Below are positions 24,350 through 36,530 of a stretch of 64,000 nucleotides of DNA, one piece after another. The stretch is taken from NCBI GenBank assembly GCA_036785705.1, contig JAWUZG010000028.1, positions 2,078,501 to 2,142,500 of the forward strand. The letters run 5' to 3'. Below the pieces are notes generated by a model. It made no database searches. It was not told the origin of the DNA and saw only the letters and a program-made list of their open reading frames with translations. Each line of letters begins with the position of its first letter. The first letter of the stretch is position 1. The position numbers and the translations under genes were made by a program. This stretch comes from Acanthornis magna (Eukaryota > Chordata > Aves > Passeriformes > Acanthizidae).

Positions 24350-24418
24350 GTGCAAGGCATCCCTGCCCATGGCAGCGGGTTGGAGCTGGGTGTTCTTTGA
24401 GGTCTCTTCCATCCCAAG
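24350..24418 (+). mobile_element. CR1 LINE remnant (plus)
   Basis: A short relic with CATCCCTGCCCATGGCAG, GGTTGGAGCTGG and GGTCTCTTCCATCCCAAG in CR1 3'-end order. The terminal octamers are lost. Confidence 0.75.
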
Positions 24419-25696
24419 AGGAGGGGGAAGGGTGAAAAAGGAGAGTGAAGGGTGGCAGAGGATGCTGAAGCAGCTTTGCCATCCTAGCTGCTCCTGAGTG
24501 TGTCATTCTAGCAGCAGGAAAACAATCCTCGTGCCATGTCGTGCATCAAGATTTTTTCATGGATGTTAAACCCAAACCCATAGAAAGTTTCTCCCGAAAG
24601 GGCAGATTCTCACAGGGCTTGGTAAAGAAGCTGCAGTGATGAATGTGTCTAGTGCTGGTTTATAGCAGCTCCAATAAATCAGTGAAAAGTAAGAACAACC
24701 AGGGGGGTATTGACTTTAAATACACTGACTTGTTTTGGTTTTAACTGGTATTTTGGATCAAGAATCTTGAAAGAAGGTTTGACACCAGCTTTTATGGTAA
24801 TACTGCTCCCTGATGATAGCACACCTTTCCCCCAGTCAGCACTACAAGTAAAACTAAGAATAAAAGCACTTTTTTAATCTTTACACTTTATATTAAAAAA
24901 TAACTCTCAATAAACACCTTCCAGGATCACTTTTGACATTAAACATTGATTTCTATGTCTGTTATAAACCTTGAAGAATTGCCTCAGGCACTTGTAATAA
25001 TCTAAGCATTAGATAGAAGCATTTTCACTATCTAATTATTACCCAGTTTAATACAAGCTGCACTTCAAGAATATTTGAAAAAAGAAATTATCTTAAAAAA
25101 AAATGACCCATCCCCCAGCAACTTCACTGTTGCTGTTGGAGCCAAATGCAACACACATCAATGCAGGGAATACAAATCAGACCACCCAGTAACACGACTT
25201 TTTTGAAAAGCCATCAAAACATGTACAGAAATGTCAGGGTCTTCTTTCTAAACAGGTAAAATTCTGTCCTCATTGCTCTTATTTCCAAGAGGAATAACAT
25301 CCAGTGTCATTCTTTCCTGTTTCCAGAACATTTCAGACACGAGGTTAATGCAGTGAAGGGATTTGTGCACTCCCATGCCCAAGGTTGATTCCTGCTTGTT
25401 TATGTTTGTGAGCCATCATTTATTTCTGCATTTTTCTCCCTGAAACAGGGCTTTTAGGAAATGAAAGCTGTGAGCATTTGCCCATAAGTCCACTCATACA
25501 AGGCCAGTAAGTTACATCCAGACACAGAACAGGAAATTCCTGTAACAGCCTGAGTTTAGGGTCTCCTGTACTTCATACAGCTGTTTCCATAATTTATGTG
25601 CACTTACTTAACTTGGCTTAATAATTCTCACTCCAAAAATTGCAGAGGAATAAAACACCCAGCAGAGGAAGCTAAATACTTGGGCTAGGATTAATC
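24419..25696. other. Intergenic, AT-rich core
   Basis: About 24640-25110 is AT-rich and unique (TAATAATCTAAGCATTAG, CTATCTAATTATTACCC, GACATTAAACATTGATTTC) and resembles a conserved element. No gene or mobile element is visible in the rest. Confidence 0.45.
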
Positions 25697-25978
25697 TCAT
25701 AGAAACACAGATGGGTTTGTGTTGGAAAGGACCTCAAAGATCATCCGGTTCCAGCCCCCGTCCATGGGCAGGGACACCTCCCACTAGTCCAGGTTGCTTA
25801 AAGCCCCATCCAACATGGCTTTGAATGCTTCCAGAGATGAGGCATCCACAGGTTCTCTGGGTAACCTATGCCACTGCCTCACCACCCTGATGGTGAAGAA
25901 TTTCTTCCTAACATCTAATCTAAAACTGCCCTTTTTCAGTTTAAAGCCGTTCCCCCTTGTCCTTTCACTACATGCCCT
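25697..25978 (-). mobile_element. CR1 LINE fragment, 3' end (minus)
   Basis: Antisense CR1: TCATAGAAACACAG, GGAAAGGACCTCAAAGATCATC, CATGGGCAGGGACACCTCCCAC, GAAGAATTTCTTCCTAACATC, and TTAAAGCCGTTCCCCCTTGTCC at the truncated end. Confidence 0.95.
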
Positions 25979-25996
25979 GCAATATTAATGGGGAAA
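25977..25996 (+). repeat. Exact 20-bp direct repeat, copy 1
   Basis: A 20-base sequence with core CAATATTAATGGGGAAA. It is repeated exactly at 26399-26418 and abuts the truncated end of the minus-strand CR1. Confidence 0.9.
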
Positions 25997-28900
25997 GTCT
26001 GAACACTAAATCTAATACAATAATGACTTATTACAGAAGGAAAGATATATTTTTCCCTAAATTATGCCAGTGAAATACTGAAACCCGTTTGTCTCTCGTG
26101 GTACTTTTGTCATAAATCCAACAGGCAATTAGAGCATTTTAAATCTTGCCTGGAGTAACTTCTTGATTTACAGATTTTCCTGCACAGCTGTGAACAGCCA
26201 AATTGGGCTTAAAATTCTCCAGTGAGACAGCGAGAAAGCTCATTTTTTGTCAGATATGTCGATCTCCTTTTATAACCCTGTGCTGAGTTTGGATGCTCCA
26301 CATCTCAGACAATCAGGCTACTCATTGTACCCTTAAGTGTGGGTATGTCCAGCTGTGGACAGAGCTGCTGCTCTCATTTGCTTCTCAGCCAGGCAGATCT
26401 GCAATATTAATGGGGAAATCTGTAGAAACAAAGACTGAGAACTGGCTTCAGAATTGGGCCATCTCAAAGGCTTCAACTGAGAATGATCAGCAAGGGTCAC
26501 TACAAAATGCCAGCCCAAGTTCTGTGCCTTTTAGGGACCCGGGATGACATTTACCCTGTGGCAGGCAGCATTTCCTTCCTTGTCTTTATCGCCCATGCCT
26601 CATTCCAGCAAAACTTTCTGGTGCTGCTGTGGTGCCCACAAACAGGAATGGTACCACTGGGGATCCCCTGCACAGCCTCCCATCCACATCCCACTCAGAA
26701 GGTTTATCTGTGATGGACTATGGTTTGGTCCAGAGCAGAATATACCCATGTTCTGTATCTCCCTGGCACAGCACAAAACCTCTCAGTATCAGCTGGGGGA
26801 TGGATGTGCTTTTCTTTACCCCTGTGTACGCACAGCACCCATGGTTTCATCTGTGCTGGTTCATCCCATTCGTTTAGGGAACAAAATTTCACAGCATGAT
26901 GATCTATGTGCATCTTAGAGAAGCTGGGGTGGGAAGTTTCATCTCTCCAGCGTAGATTTTGAGCCTTCTTACCTTACAGTTTCCACACTCCCTTTCCTTC
27001 CTTCTATGCTTGGATCCATCCCTGCAGTTTTGTCTACAATGTCACATACTTTTAAGGTATTTGTCCCAGAGGTGTAAATGTTGAAACAACGTTGGCGTCA
27101 GTGTGATCATTTTGAATTTCTGTGAGTGCGTGGAAAAGCCTCAGGATATGAGATGATGATAGGCACTGAAAAACACCTTCCACTGAAGAGGAGAGCCAGC
27201 CACAGTACTGCCAGCAAGCTCCAGAAAAACTGAAGAGAACTGGTGACAGGTTCCTACTTTTCCCCTGCTTGAGGGACAGGAGAAGGAGGTGGTCTCCTGA
27301 AGAACAGCACCAAGAGAGTCCCTGAAGGAAGATGAAGTCCCTGCAGCTCTGGTTTGCTTCAACAGCAGAACTCTGTGTGCCTTTTTTGGGAGGCACCCGC
27401 ACCTGGACACCGGGGGATGGATAACACCAGCCATTATCCTAGAAAGCAAGCTGGCGAGCAAGAGGATGGAGATCCACCTCTGCTGGCTCCCCTTGCCCGT
27501 GGCAAGTCGTGCTGGTCCCGTCCAGCGTGGGATGGCTGCTGCCTGCAGCCAGCGGTGCTTTTTGAAGGTGGCAGAAAATTGACGGATCAAAAGTTTAGCC
27601 CAGAGGCTGCTGTCAGTCTGCTCAAGCAAATAACTTCATAGAGCTTTCAGAGATTGGTGGGATCTCCGTGTGCAGGAGGGAAACATAAATAAATGGGAAA
27701 GTTGTTCTGGAGACAGAGGTTGGCTCCTGTTCCCGGGCATCCCAGCTGGGTGTGGATGGGGAAAAGGAAGGGCTGTGGCACTGGAAGTGGGGGAAGCAAT
27801 GGGGGCAGGGCTGGGCTGGGGCAGATATGCAGGAGGGGACCCCAAAGGCCACAAAGAAGGGCAGGTCCTGTTACTGAGCACTGCAGAGCAAAGCTATCCC
27901 CATATAATTCAATCTAGCACACATATTTTTGCACACCGCACATGTCTATCCCTCTAGACATATATATTCATGGAGGGACACAAGAGCATCTTATTTTGCT
28001 ATGCTACACCACCCAGAGAAAGCCCTAAGTGTCTGCTGAAGTGGCCAGAGCCATCTGCAAGGCTCCTGGTGCCAAGAGACAAGAATCTGTGTTTGAACAC
28101 TTTATCCTGGTGTTCAGTAATTCACTAAACCAAGACAAAGAGTTCTAAACCAACTGTTTGAAAATCAACTTTATTGCAATTCAGACAGACACCTTTCCTC
28201 TGCCAGGCCATGGGTTTAATAAACACACCAGGCTCATGTCTGAGCTCACAGAGGATAACCTGTAAGCACTGAGTGACAGATTTGACACTTTTTTTGAGCT
28301 GTTCTAGAAATCCCAATTGCTGGAATCGATGGGAAAGTTTCTCTCCTTTAGGGTTTTATTTGTAACCTCTTAGCTCCTTGCCTTGAGAGTCAGGGGCAGG
28401 GGAGAGGATCGGTGAGAGGTAACTTCCCCAGGAATGTTGTTTTAATGATGCTCTGTTTATGTGATGATTTGGAGTAATACGAAACCTTGGCGTGCTCTTT
28501 TTTTTCCCCTTTTCAATCTTCTTTTGTGTGGGTTTGGTTTAGTTCCTTTTTTTCTCCCTGTGCTTTACAAAACACAAGTGCTAGTTGGGGTTTAAGAACA
28601 GGGTCCTGACATTGAAAGGAGATCACCTGAGAGCAGGTGACTTCCACTTTGAAACCTCAGACATGGCTTTTTTGTTCTGCTGTGCTTTGGATGGGCTGGG
28701 ACTTCAGTGGTTTTTCCTGGATTTTGTCAAGTAGGAGGATACAAAAGGGATCAGACCCCAGCCCAGCCTCCCTCCCACATCCCCCTGAGGACGCAGACTC
28801 TGGTTCCTGGGCAGCCAGCAAGGGGGACACACTAGAAAGCATTGGCAAAATGAAGCTCCTATTTCCACTTGTCCTGGGCTGGCTCTGGAGTTGAGATCTT

Positions 28901-30570
28901 GCAATTCCCAGGCTTTCACAAGTGTGGGTGAAAGCACTGTGGGGCCACAAGGTGAAGACAATGCTCCAGTTTTGCTTCCTTTGGTGATGGAGGTGAAGGG
29001 GAGAGGGCACTTCTCACCTCGGGTGATGTCCTCAGACCTTGTTTTGACCTCCGTGCTGGGCTTTGGTACCACCACAGCACTGAGCCCGGGGCAGGGGCCC
29101 AGGGACAGCTCCAGGGCTGCCAGGCAGGGACAGGCAAGAGGGAGCTGTGACTCCGAGTGCTGATCTGGAGACTTGGCATCCTTAACTCGGCTCCAGGTTT
29201 GACCTGTAAGGACAAAGAGACCACATGCCTGGCAGCGACTGTGCTCTGCCTCCGTGCCAGGCTGCCAGCGGGGGGCTTGTTCTTTTTTGCTTAGGGTTTT
29301 ATTTTTAGGTAGAGCCTGGAGACGCGACGGTGCAGGGAGGGCTTCACCCTCTAGAGCACAGACAGCATTTGAATATGTGATTTCACAAGAATTTTTCTTG
29401 CCTGAAATTGCACACATTAAAGCTTTTGGAGCAAATGTTTCTTAATTGCTCAGCTGCGTTATGAACAAGGTTTTCCCTCGTCAGGTGATTGTTGTTGGGA
29501 TCGTCATCATCACTTTATTCCTCTGCCTCCTGCAGCCCTGGCACGTGCAGGGACCAGCTCACCTGGTGCTTTCTATGCCTAAACCGTAACATTCCTCATC
29601 CCAACAAGCTCTCAATCCTCAGAGCCAGATCCATGGGAGAAGGGAGCTGTTGGCTACCTCGTACAATTCAGATACAAACAACAAACGGAGCCACTGCTCT
29701 TTCCAAGGTCACCTGCAAGGTCACTACAGTACCACTGCTCAGCAAATTAGTGCCATACCTGAAGACTTTATTCCAGTGCCTGGAATGAAGTACATCATCC
29801 CAAGGAGTCATAAGTGCTTCGTTTTTGCTGGAGTTCAGGGGACATCCATCATTCGGAAATTGGATTTGCATTAGTTTGGTCTCAGCCCGGGTAATGTGTC
29901 TCCTTGGTGGCATGGCCACTCCCTGGCTGTTGTGATCCAGCCCTTCCTGGATCATTTAGACCTGTTGATTTGCACTTCCCGAGCCCAGAGCAGTCACTTT
30001 TAGCAGGTGATTGACATATTGAGGAAGATTTAATTGAACAGGCCCTCTCAGAGACAGCATTATTGGGACTTAGATCCTTTTCACTCAGCTTCTGGAAGCA
30101 CATGTCAAAAAGGTTATGAGCAAATTTCCCGCTTGGAAAACCTGATGGGCAACCAATACCATGCAGTTCATTCTCATTAGTGACAGGAAAACACCACGGG
30201 TGTTACCTGAATATTTCTGGTCTCTGCCTGCATAAGCAATACCCACTCTGATACTGCGTCCCCCTTTTCCAGGACAAGCAATTTGATTTATTACCTGATA
30301 ATTCAGACTGTTCCTGCAGGTCACCATTCACTAACCTTACGGGGAGCTGGATAAATATTACAGCCATAAATGCATGACTGAGGAGGGTCCTCATGCAGGG
30401 GGTGTGTGGCACTGGTTTTTAAAATGCTTTTACTGTATAATAGCAGCTGTTTTTGTAAACCTACTGCTTGTGGGACGTCCTGTCAGTCTGATGCTTTGAC
30501 AACATTTCGCATTTTGGATGTTGAAGCCTTTCAAAATTGTTGCACAGGTTTGGTGTAATTATGTCCAAAA
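25997..30570. other. Intergenic, no gene; enhancer-like patches
   Basis: No gene is recognised. The AT-rich 26000-26240 piece and a long unique stretch at 29990-30420 are separate from any repeat. In the latter, TAGCAGGTGATTGACATATTG, GATTTAATTGAAC, CATTCTCATTAGTGAC, CAATTTGATTTATTACCTGATAATTC and GGATAAATATTAC recur without a coding frame. The 30.0-30.4 kb block is the better cis-element candidate. Confidence 0.45.
26399..26418 (+). repeat. Exact 20-bp direct repeat, copy 2
   Basis: The second copy, 422 bp from the first. The flanks differ immediately upstream. Downstream the copies differ by one inserted G, then again share TCTG. Confidence 0.9.
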
Positions 30571-31350
30571 TGAACCCACAAAAACTTCCTGAGGTCCGAC
30601 AAGGCCAAGTGCAAGGTGCTGCTCGTGGGTCAGGGCAGTCTCTTCTGTCAGTACACAATGAGGGGTGAAAGGATTGAGAGCAGCCCTGCCAAGAAGGACC
30701 TGGAGACACCGATGGATGACAATCTGAGCAACCCAGCAATGTGCACTTGCAGCCCAGAAAGCCAACCACATCCTGGGGGGGCATCACAAGCAGCATGACA
30801 AGGGAGGGGACTGTCCCCCTCTATTCTGCTCCTGTGGGGCCCCTCTTGGAGTGCTGCATCCAGGCCTGGGGTCACCAGCACAGGAAGGACACTGACTTGT
30901 TGGGATGGGTCCAGGGCAGGTCACAAAGATGCTCGGAGGGCTGGAGCACCTCTCCTCTGAAGATAAGCTGAGAGAGTTGAGGTTGTTCAGCCTGGAGGAA
31001 AGAAAGCTCCAGAGGGACTTTACTGAGGTCTTTAAATACTTGGAGGAAGGGGGTTTATGAGAAGGATGAGGAGAGTGACAAGGAGTGACAAAGGCAATGG
31101 CTTCAAACTGGAAGAGGGCACGTATAGACAAGATATTAGGAAGAAATTTTTTACTGTGAGGGCAGTGAGGCACTGGAACAGGCTGCCCAGAGAATCTGTG
31201 GCTGCCCCATCCCTGGAAGTGTCCAAGGCCAGGCTGGATGTGGCTTGGAGCAACCTGGGATAGCGGAAGGTGTCCCTGCCCAAGGAGGGAGCTTGGACTG
31301 GATGATGTTAAATGATCTCTTCCAACCCAAACCATTCTATGACTGTATGG
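30571..31350 (+). mobile_element. CR1 LINE fragment, longest copy (plus)
   Basis: About 780 bp covering the 3' end of the reverse-transcriptase ORF and the 3' UTR. Sense landmarks are AACAAGGCCAAGTGCAAGG-like, GCAGCCCAGAAAGCCAACC, TCTTGGAGTGCTGCATCCAGG, GGGCTGGAGCACCTCTCC, GAGAGAGTTGAGGTTGTTCAG and AGGAAGAAATTTTTTACTGTGAGG. It ends with ACCATTCTATGACTGTATGG. The coding part is broken by frameshifts and is a dead copy. Confidence 0.95.
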
Positions 31351-31984
31351 ATTTAATAAGCTAACCAAATATATTTATTATTCAGCTCCAAATCTACTTG
31401 CCTGGTGCCCAGGAGTGTGGCTGGGACTGAGCTGAGGGCTCCCCTGGAGGAGCAGAGGGACCCTGTGTGCTGGTGGGCTCTTGCAGCACTCCCTGACCCC
31501 CAATTGCTTCTCCTTTCCTTGAGAGTTAATCTCTTTTATGAAATTTGACATTGAAATGCCTCCCTTACACAACAGATTATGATTGTAATTAGCTACAGGA
31601 TAAATAATACTGTATTGAATATTACACCAGACTTCTCCTTTATTCTGTCACTGAAGCATGCTTTTCCCCTATTGCTTCTCCCAAATCATCATGAGACTTT
31701 TGTAAGGAGAATATTTGCACAAAAAGCTGTGGGCAATTGCTCTTGAAAAGATTCTTGCAGTTACTTAATACTGTGAAAGGGCAAAATGAAATGCTATTTA
31801 AATGTATTTTCATGCTAAATTAGAATAATGAAACTTCCTCTTGATGCTCTGGCAATGAAATTGGAGACAACTCACTTTACCCAGGTAAACTGTGCAGACT
31901 GGGAGCAGCTCCTCAAACATAAGGAATGGAAATTATCAGTGGATGCATTTCTTTTAATGTTTTAGATGGTTGTTTGCTTTAAAA
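31351..31984. promoter_or_regulatory. Candidate cis-regulatory block (31.56-31.88 kb)
   Basis: Unique AT-rich sequence with GATTATGATTGTAATTAGC (TAATTA at 31586-31591), AATATTTGCACAAAAAGC and CATGCTAAATTAG. It is unlike the CR1 to its left and the repeat to its right. Function is inferred only. Confidence 0.35.
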
Positions 31985-32194
31985 AAGAATTAAATTATTG
32001 TAGTCTGTTTCGCTTGAAAACTGACTTTTAATATGTCACAAGATGGGGGAAAGAAAATTCTTGATGGGAATCAGGGAAGCTCTTAGCTCCCGGTGAAAAA
32101 CAAGGCTGGTTGCATTTTCACGAGGAGCTAGAGAGAGACTGTGTCCAGCAAAGGGAAGTGACAATGTCTGAACATCAACAAGGAGACAGAAGAC
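31985..32194 (+). repeat. Unclassified dispersed repeat, copy A
   Basis: About 200 bp homologous to the reverse complement of 33190-33412. Shared landmarks are CTTGAAAACT, GTCACAAGATGG, TGGGAATCAGGG, GCTGGTT, GACTGTGTCCAGCAAAG and a purine-rich AGGAGACAGAAGA end. I do not recognise the family. It could be an old LTR or a MITE-like relic. Confidence 0.75.
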
Positions 32195-33042
32195 ACAATG
32201 ATTTTGTGGCACAGCGTCCTCAGGCTCCTCTGGGGGTGCCTGTGCTGCTGCACTGTGGTCCCTGCCTGCTGCAAGCCCCACCACCCAGCTCCTAAAACCA
32301 CCCCAAACCCACGAGCCCTTTGCCGTGAGTCACTGCTGCAATTACCATCCTCCTGAACAACTGACATCATTTTCTCCCCTCTGGAGAAGGGTTTGTAAAC
32401 AATCCCTCTCCTCTGTGACAAGCCATTAGTTCAGGTAACGCTGTGGCTCTGAATAGAAAGTCCCAGAGCCAGCCAAAGAGCAGAGCTGGTATTTTCTCCG
32501 TGGCAGTGCCCTTGCGCTTCCGTATCTCGCAGCTCTGGAGCAGCGTGTGGCCGGGCTCGCCATATGTGCTGCGGTACCTGCCTGCCCCTCCTCACCGGAG
32601 CAGCATTCCAGCCTGGATCTATGGCTGGGGAATGATAAGCATGTGAAAATGAGACCTCCACGCCTCCCCCTTGACCCTATCGCTGTCCACGGTCCTCAAG
32701 GTTCAGCTGTGCAGGCATGAGATGCTCGGGTTGATGATGTTTCTCCTGCTATGATTCACTCCCAAAACCTATTCCTGAAGAAAATAGGCTGGAGTTGCCA
32801 GAAGAGAAATAGGGTTAGGAAGCCCAGATGTGCAATGAAGAAGGCAGGAGAGGAGTGGCAGCATTTCCCAGCTCTTCCTGTCCCTCACAAATAACCACAG
32901 TGAGGGACAGGGGTCTCAGCAGTCCCAGGACAGAGGTGTTCCCAGGTGTGCACACCCCTGGGAATCAGTGCTAACCCTCACCTGCACTGTGTGTGTTATA
33001 TAGATGTGTGTCCATATATAGATATAAAATTGGATTTGCTGC

Positions 33043-33044
<2 letters not shown>
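32195..33044. other. Spacer between inverted repeat copies
   Basis: Unique, mixed composition, with no gene or further repeat recognised. Confidence 0.6.
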
Positions 33045-33083
<39 letters not shown>

Positions 33084-33180
33084 TGTATGTGTTTGTATAT
33101 GTGTATATTTATATACATATACTTTTTTTTATATATATATATATATACATATATGTGTGTGTACATACATATGTGTGTAA
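33045..33180 (+). repeat. (TA)n / (TG)n compound microsatellite
   Basis: Two (AT)n runs (about 33047-33075 and 33131-33149) are joined by ACACACATGTATGTG-type alternation and a T8 run. Alternating purine-pyrimidine throughout. Confidence 0.95.
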
Positions 33181-33189
33181 ATTTCCCTG

Positions 33190-33412
33190 TATCTCTCCTC
33201 TCTCCCTGATGATGTCTAAATAACATCATTTCTCTTTGCTGGACACAGTCCATCCCCAGTGCTCCTCCTGCTGGGGCCCCTGAACCTGAAACCAGCCTCA
33301 TTTCTCTACAGGGAGCCAAGAGCTGCCCTGATTCCCAGCAAGGAATTCTGCTTCCTCCATCTTGTGACACTTAAAAAGTTAGTTTTCAAGTGAAGCAGGT
33401 TTTTTTAGAAAG
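33190..33412 (-). repeat. Unclassified dispersed repeat, copy B (inverted)
   Basis: Reverse-complement partner of copy A, in the same order of landmarks. It carries an extra stretch between the GCTGGTT and GACTGTGTCCAGC blocks. Its purine-rich end abuts the AT/TG microsatellite. Confidence 0.75.
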
Positions 33413-36398
33413 AGCCTTAAAGGAAAAAAAAATTCGGTCTAAAACATTATAAAAAATACATCTACTGATTTATATCTATGAGCACACACAAACAAATATC
33501 TAGAAAAGCCCAGCCCGAACCACAACACTGCACCACACGACATAACCCCATCCTGACTCAGCAATAAGCAGCTCTCCTGATTATCATTTCACAATTCAGA
33601 GCACCTAACCTCACGTCAGATGTGTATTTTCCTGTCGTACAGCTCACCTGAGGCTACGTAAACCTCGCTGAGCTGCTGCTGCCTGTCTCAGCAAAGGGAA
33701 TATAACTTAATGATTCGCTCCTCGCCTGGACCAACATGTCAGCCCCTCCTGATCGTACGACTTGTTTAACCTCTCAGGAATAGGAGCTACCCTGACACCT
33801 GATGTGTCACATCAGCTATCAGGATGCAAGAGAGAGATCTGGCTGCCCCATCTCCATAAATCCTTGATCTCTGTAGCAGGGCTGTCACTTCTCCCTGCAG
33901 AGGCTGTAATTTCGGGTTTGCTTTGAGCTGGCTGCGGTACACCTTGGGTTTGATATCTTCATCACGACTCGGAGTCTTCGTGCCAGCCCAGGATGGTGTT
34001 GCTATGACTGCTCAGGATGATGTTGCAAGATGTCCAGCAAGGACTTCAAAGCCTTTGCAGATGCTTTTTAATGAAGCCTCGTAGTGAGCTGTAAAGTAAA
34101 CAAGCATCCTAAAATGTCTGCCTGGGCATGGAGAAGAATTATCGCTGCTGACACCATCCCTTAAGGTCACACCGTAGAGCAGCCTCAACCAGGATGGGGC
34201 AGTCCCCACCCCCCGCCCCACTCCTTAGAAAACACTTTCTTTTAACCAAATTGACACCTCTACAGCGGCAAAGTGGCCGTAAATCACAGCATTAAAGCCT
34301 CAAGACCTGTGCTGCTGCTCTGAATGCAGCAGGCAGCAAGGGCAACCCACTGCTGCCCATCCATCTCCACATCGGGACATGCCCTTCTTTCTGCTGTCCT
34401 GGGAAAAAAATCCTGGAAAAAAAATAGCCCAGCCTGGGAAAATCCCACTTTCCAAACTGGGAAATGCCACCTATTGCAAGAACTTTTTTTCCCCCTCTTT
34501 TCACCCATCCAGTTTTTGTTTCCATGGAAACATGGCCAGTAAATCGGCTGGCCAGAGGCAGCCCGGGAGTGGGGAAACCCCTGGGGAGGTTTCCATACCT
34601 GAAAACTACAAGGGGTAATTTGCAAAACATAGGCTTTTTGTTCCTTTGGGGCTTCCGAGTCTCTCAAAATGTTTAAATGCAAATAAAAGATTAATAAGTT
34701 TCCTATATGTAATAATAAGTGCACAGTTTAACAGCTAAATGTTCCCACCTGAACCTGGGTGGCATTTTGGAGAGTCTCAGCTTCAGGTGGAGATTCTGGT
34801 GCATGGCTTTGTTCCTTGGACTGGGGGCAGATTTTGGGTCTTGGGGGTAAAGTTAGCACCAGGTGAGGTCTATACATGGGGAGATATAGGACATGAATAG
34901 ATGTGCCCAAGTATTTACACAGACAGAAAGCAGAAGAGATAAAAAGCTACAAATGCTAAATATTTTAAATGTTTTTAGTGGCAGAAAGCACTGGTAAGTG
35001 CACCTATGGGCCAGCCCTGGAAACCAGAAATCACTTCCCATCCTTCAGAAAGTGTCCAGCCCCAAACAGAATGCACCAACATTCTGTGCCATTCCACTGC
35101 AGGGAAAACAGCCTGATGTGATACACATGGAAGCAGTGCCACATTTTTGACCTATCAGCAAAGACATTCCCAAAAACATTTGCTCAATACACCCTTTCCC
35201 CAGGATATATCATCCGGGATGGTCTCATGTTGGATACTCAGGCTGAGAAAACCTGAGCCTGTGGCTGCATCTTGTTGCTGACCTTCCCGCTCGCTGTGTT
35301 TAATTCAAAAATCCAATTATATCATTTTTAAATCCCCAAATCTTGTGCTCTTTCTCCTGTGCACATCTCTTCTCCAGCCCTGATCAATATTTCCAAGCCT
35401 CTTACCGGGGAGCAAACCGCAACTGCGCTGCAGGATTTGCTCTCACGCCGCCGAAGCAAAGCTCTTCCCTGCTGCTACCCACGAGCCTGCCGTGCCGGTC
35501 AGGAAAAAATCACCAAGGGGGGTGGACAGGTCTAGTCCACCTCTCTGTTGCTAGAAAATTAAAATGAAAAGCCAGCTGTGGTTCTAAAGCCGGCGGGGCT
35601 GGCAGGCAGCGGCGTGTGCTCCCTCTGCCGTCGCGGCCGCAGCAGTGATGGACTCCGGGCAGGGCTAACCGTGCAGGGATGCACAAAGCAGGGAAGGCAA
35701 GTCCAGCCAAAGACCTTGTTTTCCCATTAAAGTGGGAGTTTTAATAGCTGATGGGGATGGTCTCTGCCTGGGCAGCTGTGTCAGGCTGCTCCTGGCAGGT
35801 AGAAAGGCGGGCTGGAGAAAATGTGTGTAAGGGAGCTGTAGGGACAAAGGCCTGATACAGAGCTCTGGAGCTCCTCAGTCATGTTAAATCTGTGCTTCAG
35901 GGCAATGGTCGGAGGCTCAAGGAAGAGATATTTGGACGGCAGCAGGATCAGTGAGTGCCTGCATAGGGGTAAGTTTATTCCAGGAGGCTCTGCAATGTTC
36001 GCCCTGACTTGTGTCAGCATTGCTGCTTGTCTCAGAGAGGCTGCAGCATCACTAAGGAGTCAGCTGGAGGAAGGTGGTGATTTTTATCCCCCTTAGCTTC
36101 CCTGCAGCATCAGCCCAGCCAGCCCTGAGGGACCCTGCTCTTCCATGCAGAAGGTTTAACCATAGCCAAATATTGTGTGATTGGGGCAAATCTGTCACAA
36201 GCTCCAGGACGTGTGTGGGATGGAGACAGAAGCGCGGCCCTGCTCCTGTCAGTGTCTCCCAGGGCGCATCTCAGAGATGTGCCTGTCCTGAAATGGCAGA
36301 GATTGAGCACTGCTGGTGATTGAGCACCCTCTCATGATGCAAGCCAGTGGCCAAGCCCACTGTCTGAAACACTGGGCACAACAAGGTGCTCCAAGTTC
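33413..36398. other. Intergenic; enhancer-like patch at 33.59-33.80 kb
   Basis: No gene. The 33590-33800 stretch (CCTCACGTCAGATGTG, GAATATAACTTAATGATTCG, GATCGTACGACTTGTTTAACC) looks unique and possibly constrained. A short AT-rich piece at 34668-34735 contains an octamer-like AATGCAAAT. The rest is unremarkable. Confidence 0.45.
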
Positions 36399-36530
36399 TC
36401 AACAGAGCTTTCTTTTCTCCAGTCTGAACAACCCCAGCTGTCTCAGACTGTCTCCAGGAGTAGGTCCTCCAGCCCTCAGACCACCTTCATGGAGTCCTCT
36501 GAACCTGCTGAAGCAGGTCCACATCTTGCT
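36399..36530 (-). mobile_element. CR1 LINE internal fragment (minus)
   Basis: It matches the antisense CR1 interior: TTTCTTTTCTCCAGTCTGAACAACCCC, CTCCAGCCCTCAGACCACC and TGGAGTCCTCTGAACCTG. The 3' end is missing, so it is an internal relic. Confidence 0.8.

Noticed and set aside
30571..31350. Reverse-transcriptase gene
   Set aside because: Fragments of the CR1 ORF2 C-terminus are readable but frameshifted and 5'-truncated. A dead LINE copy, annotated as a mobile element only.
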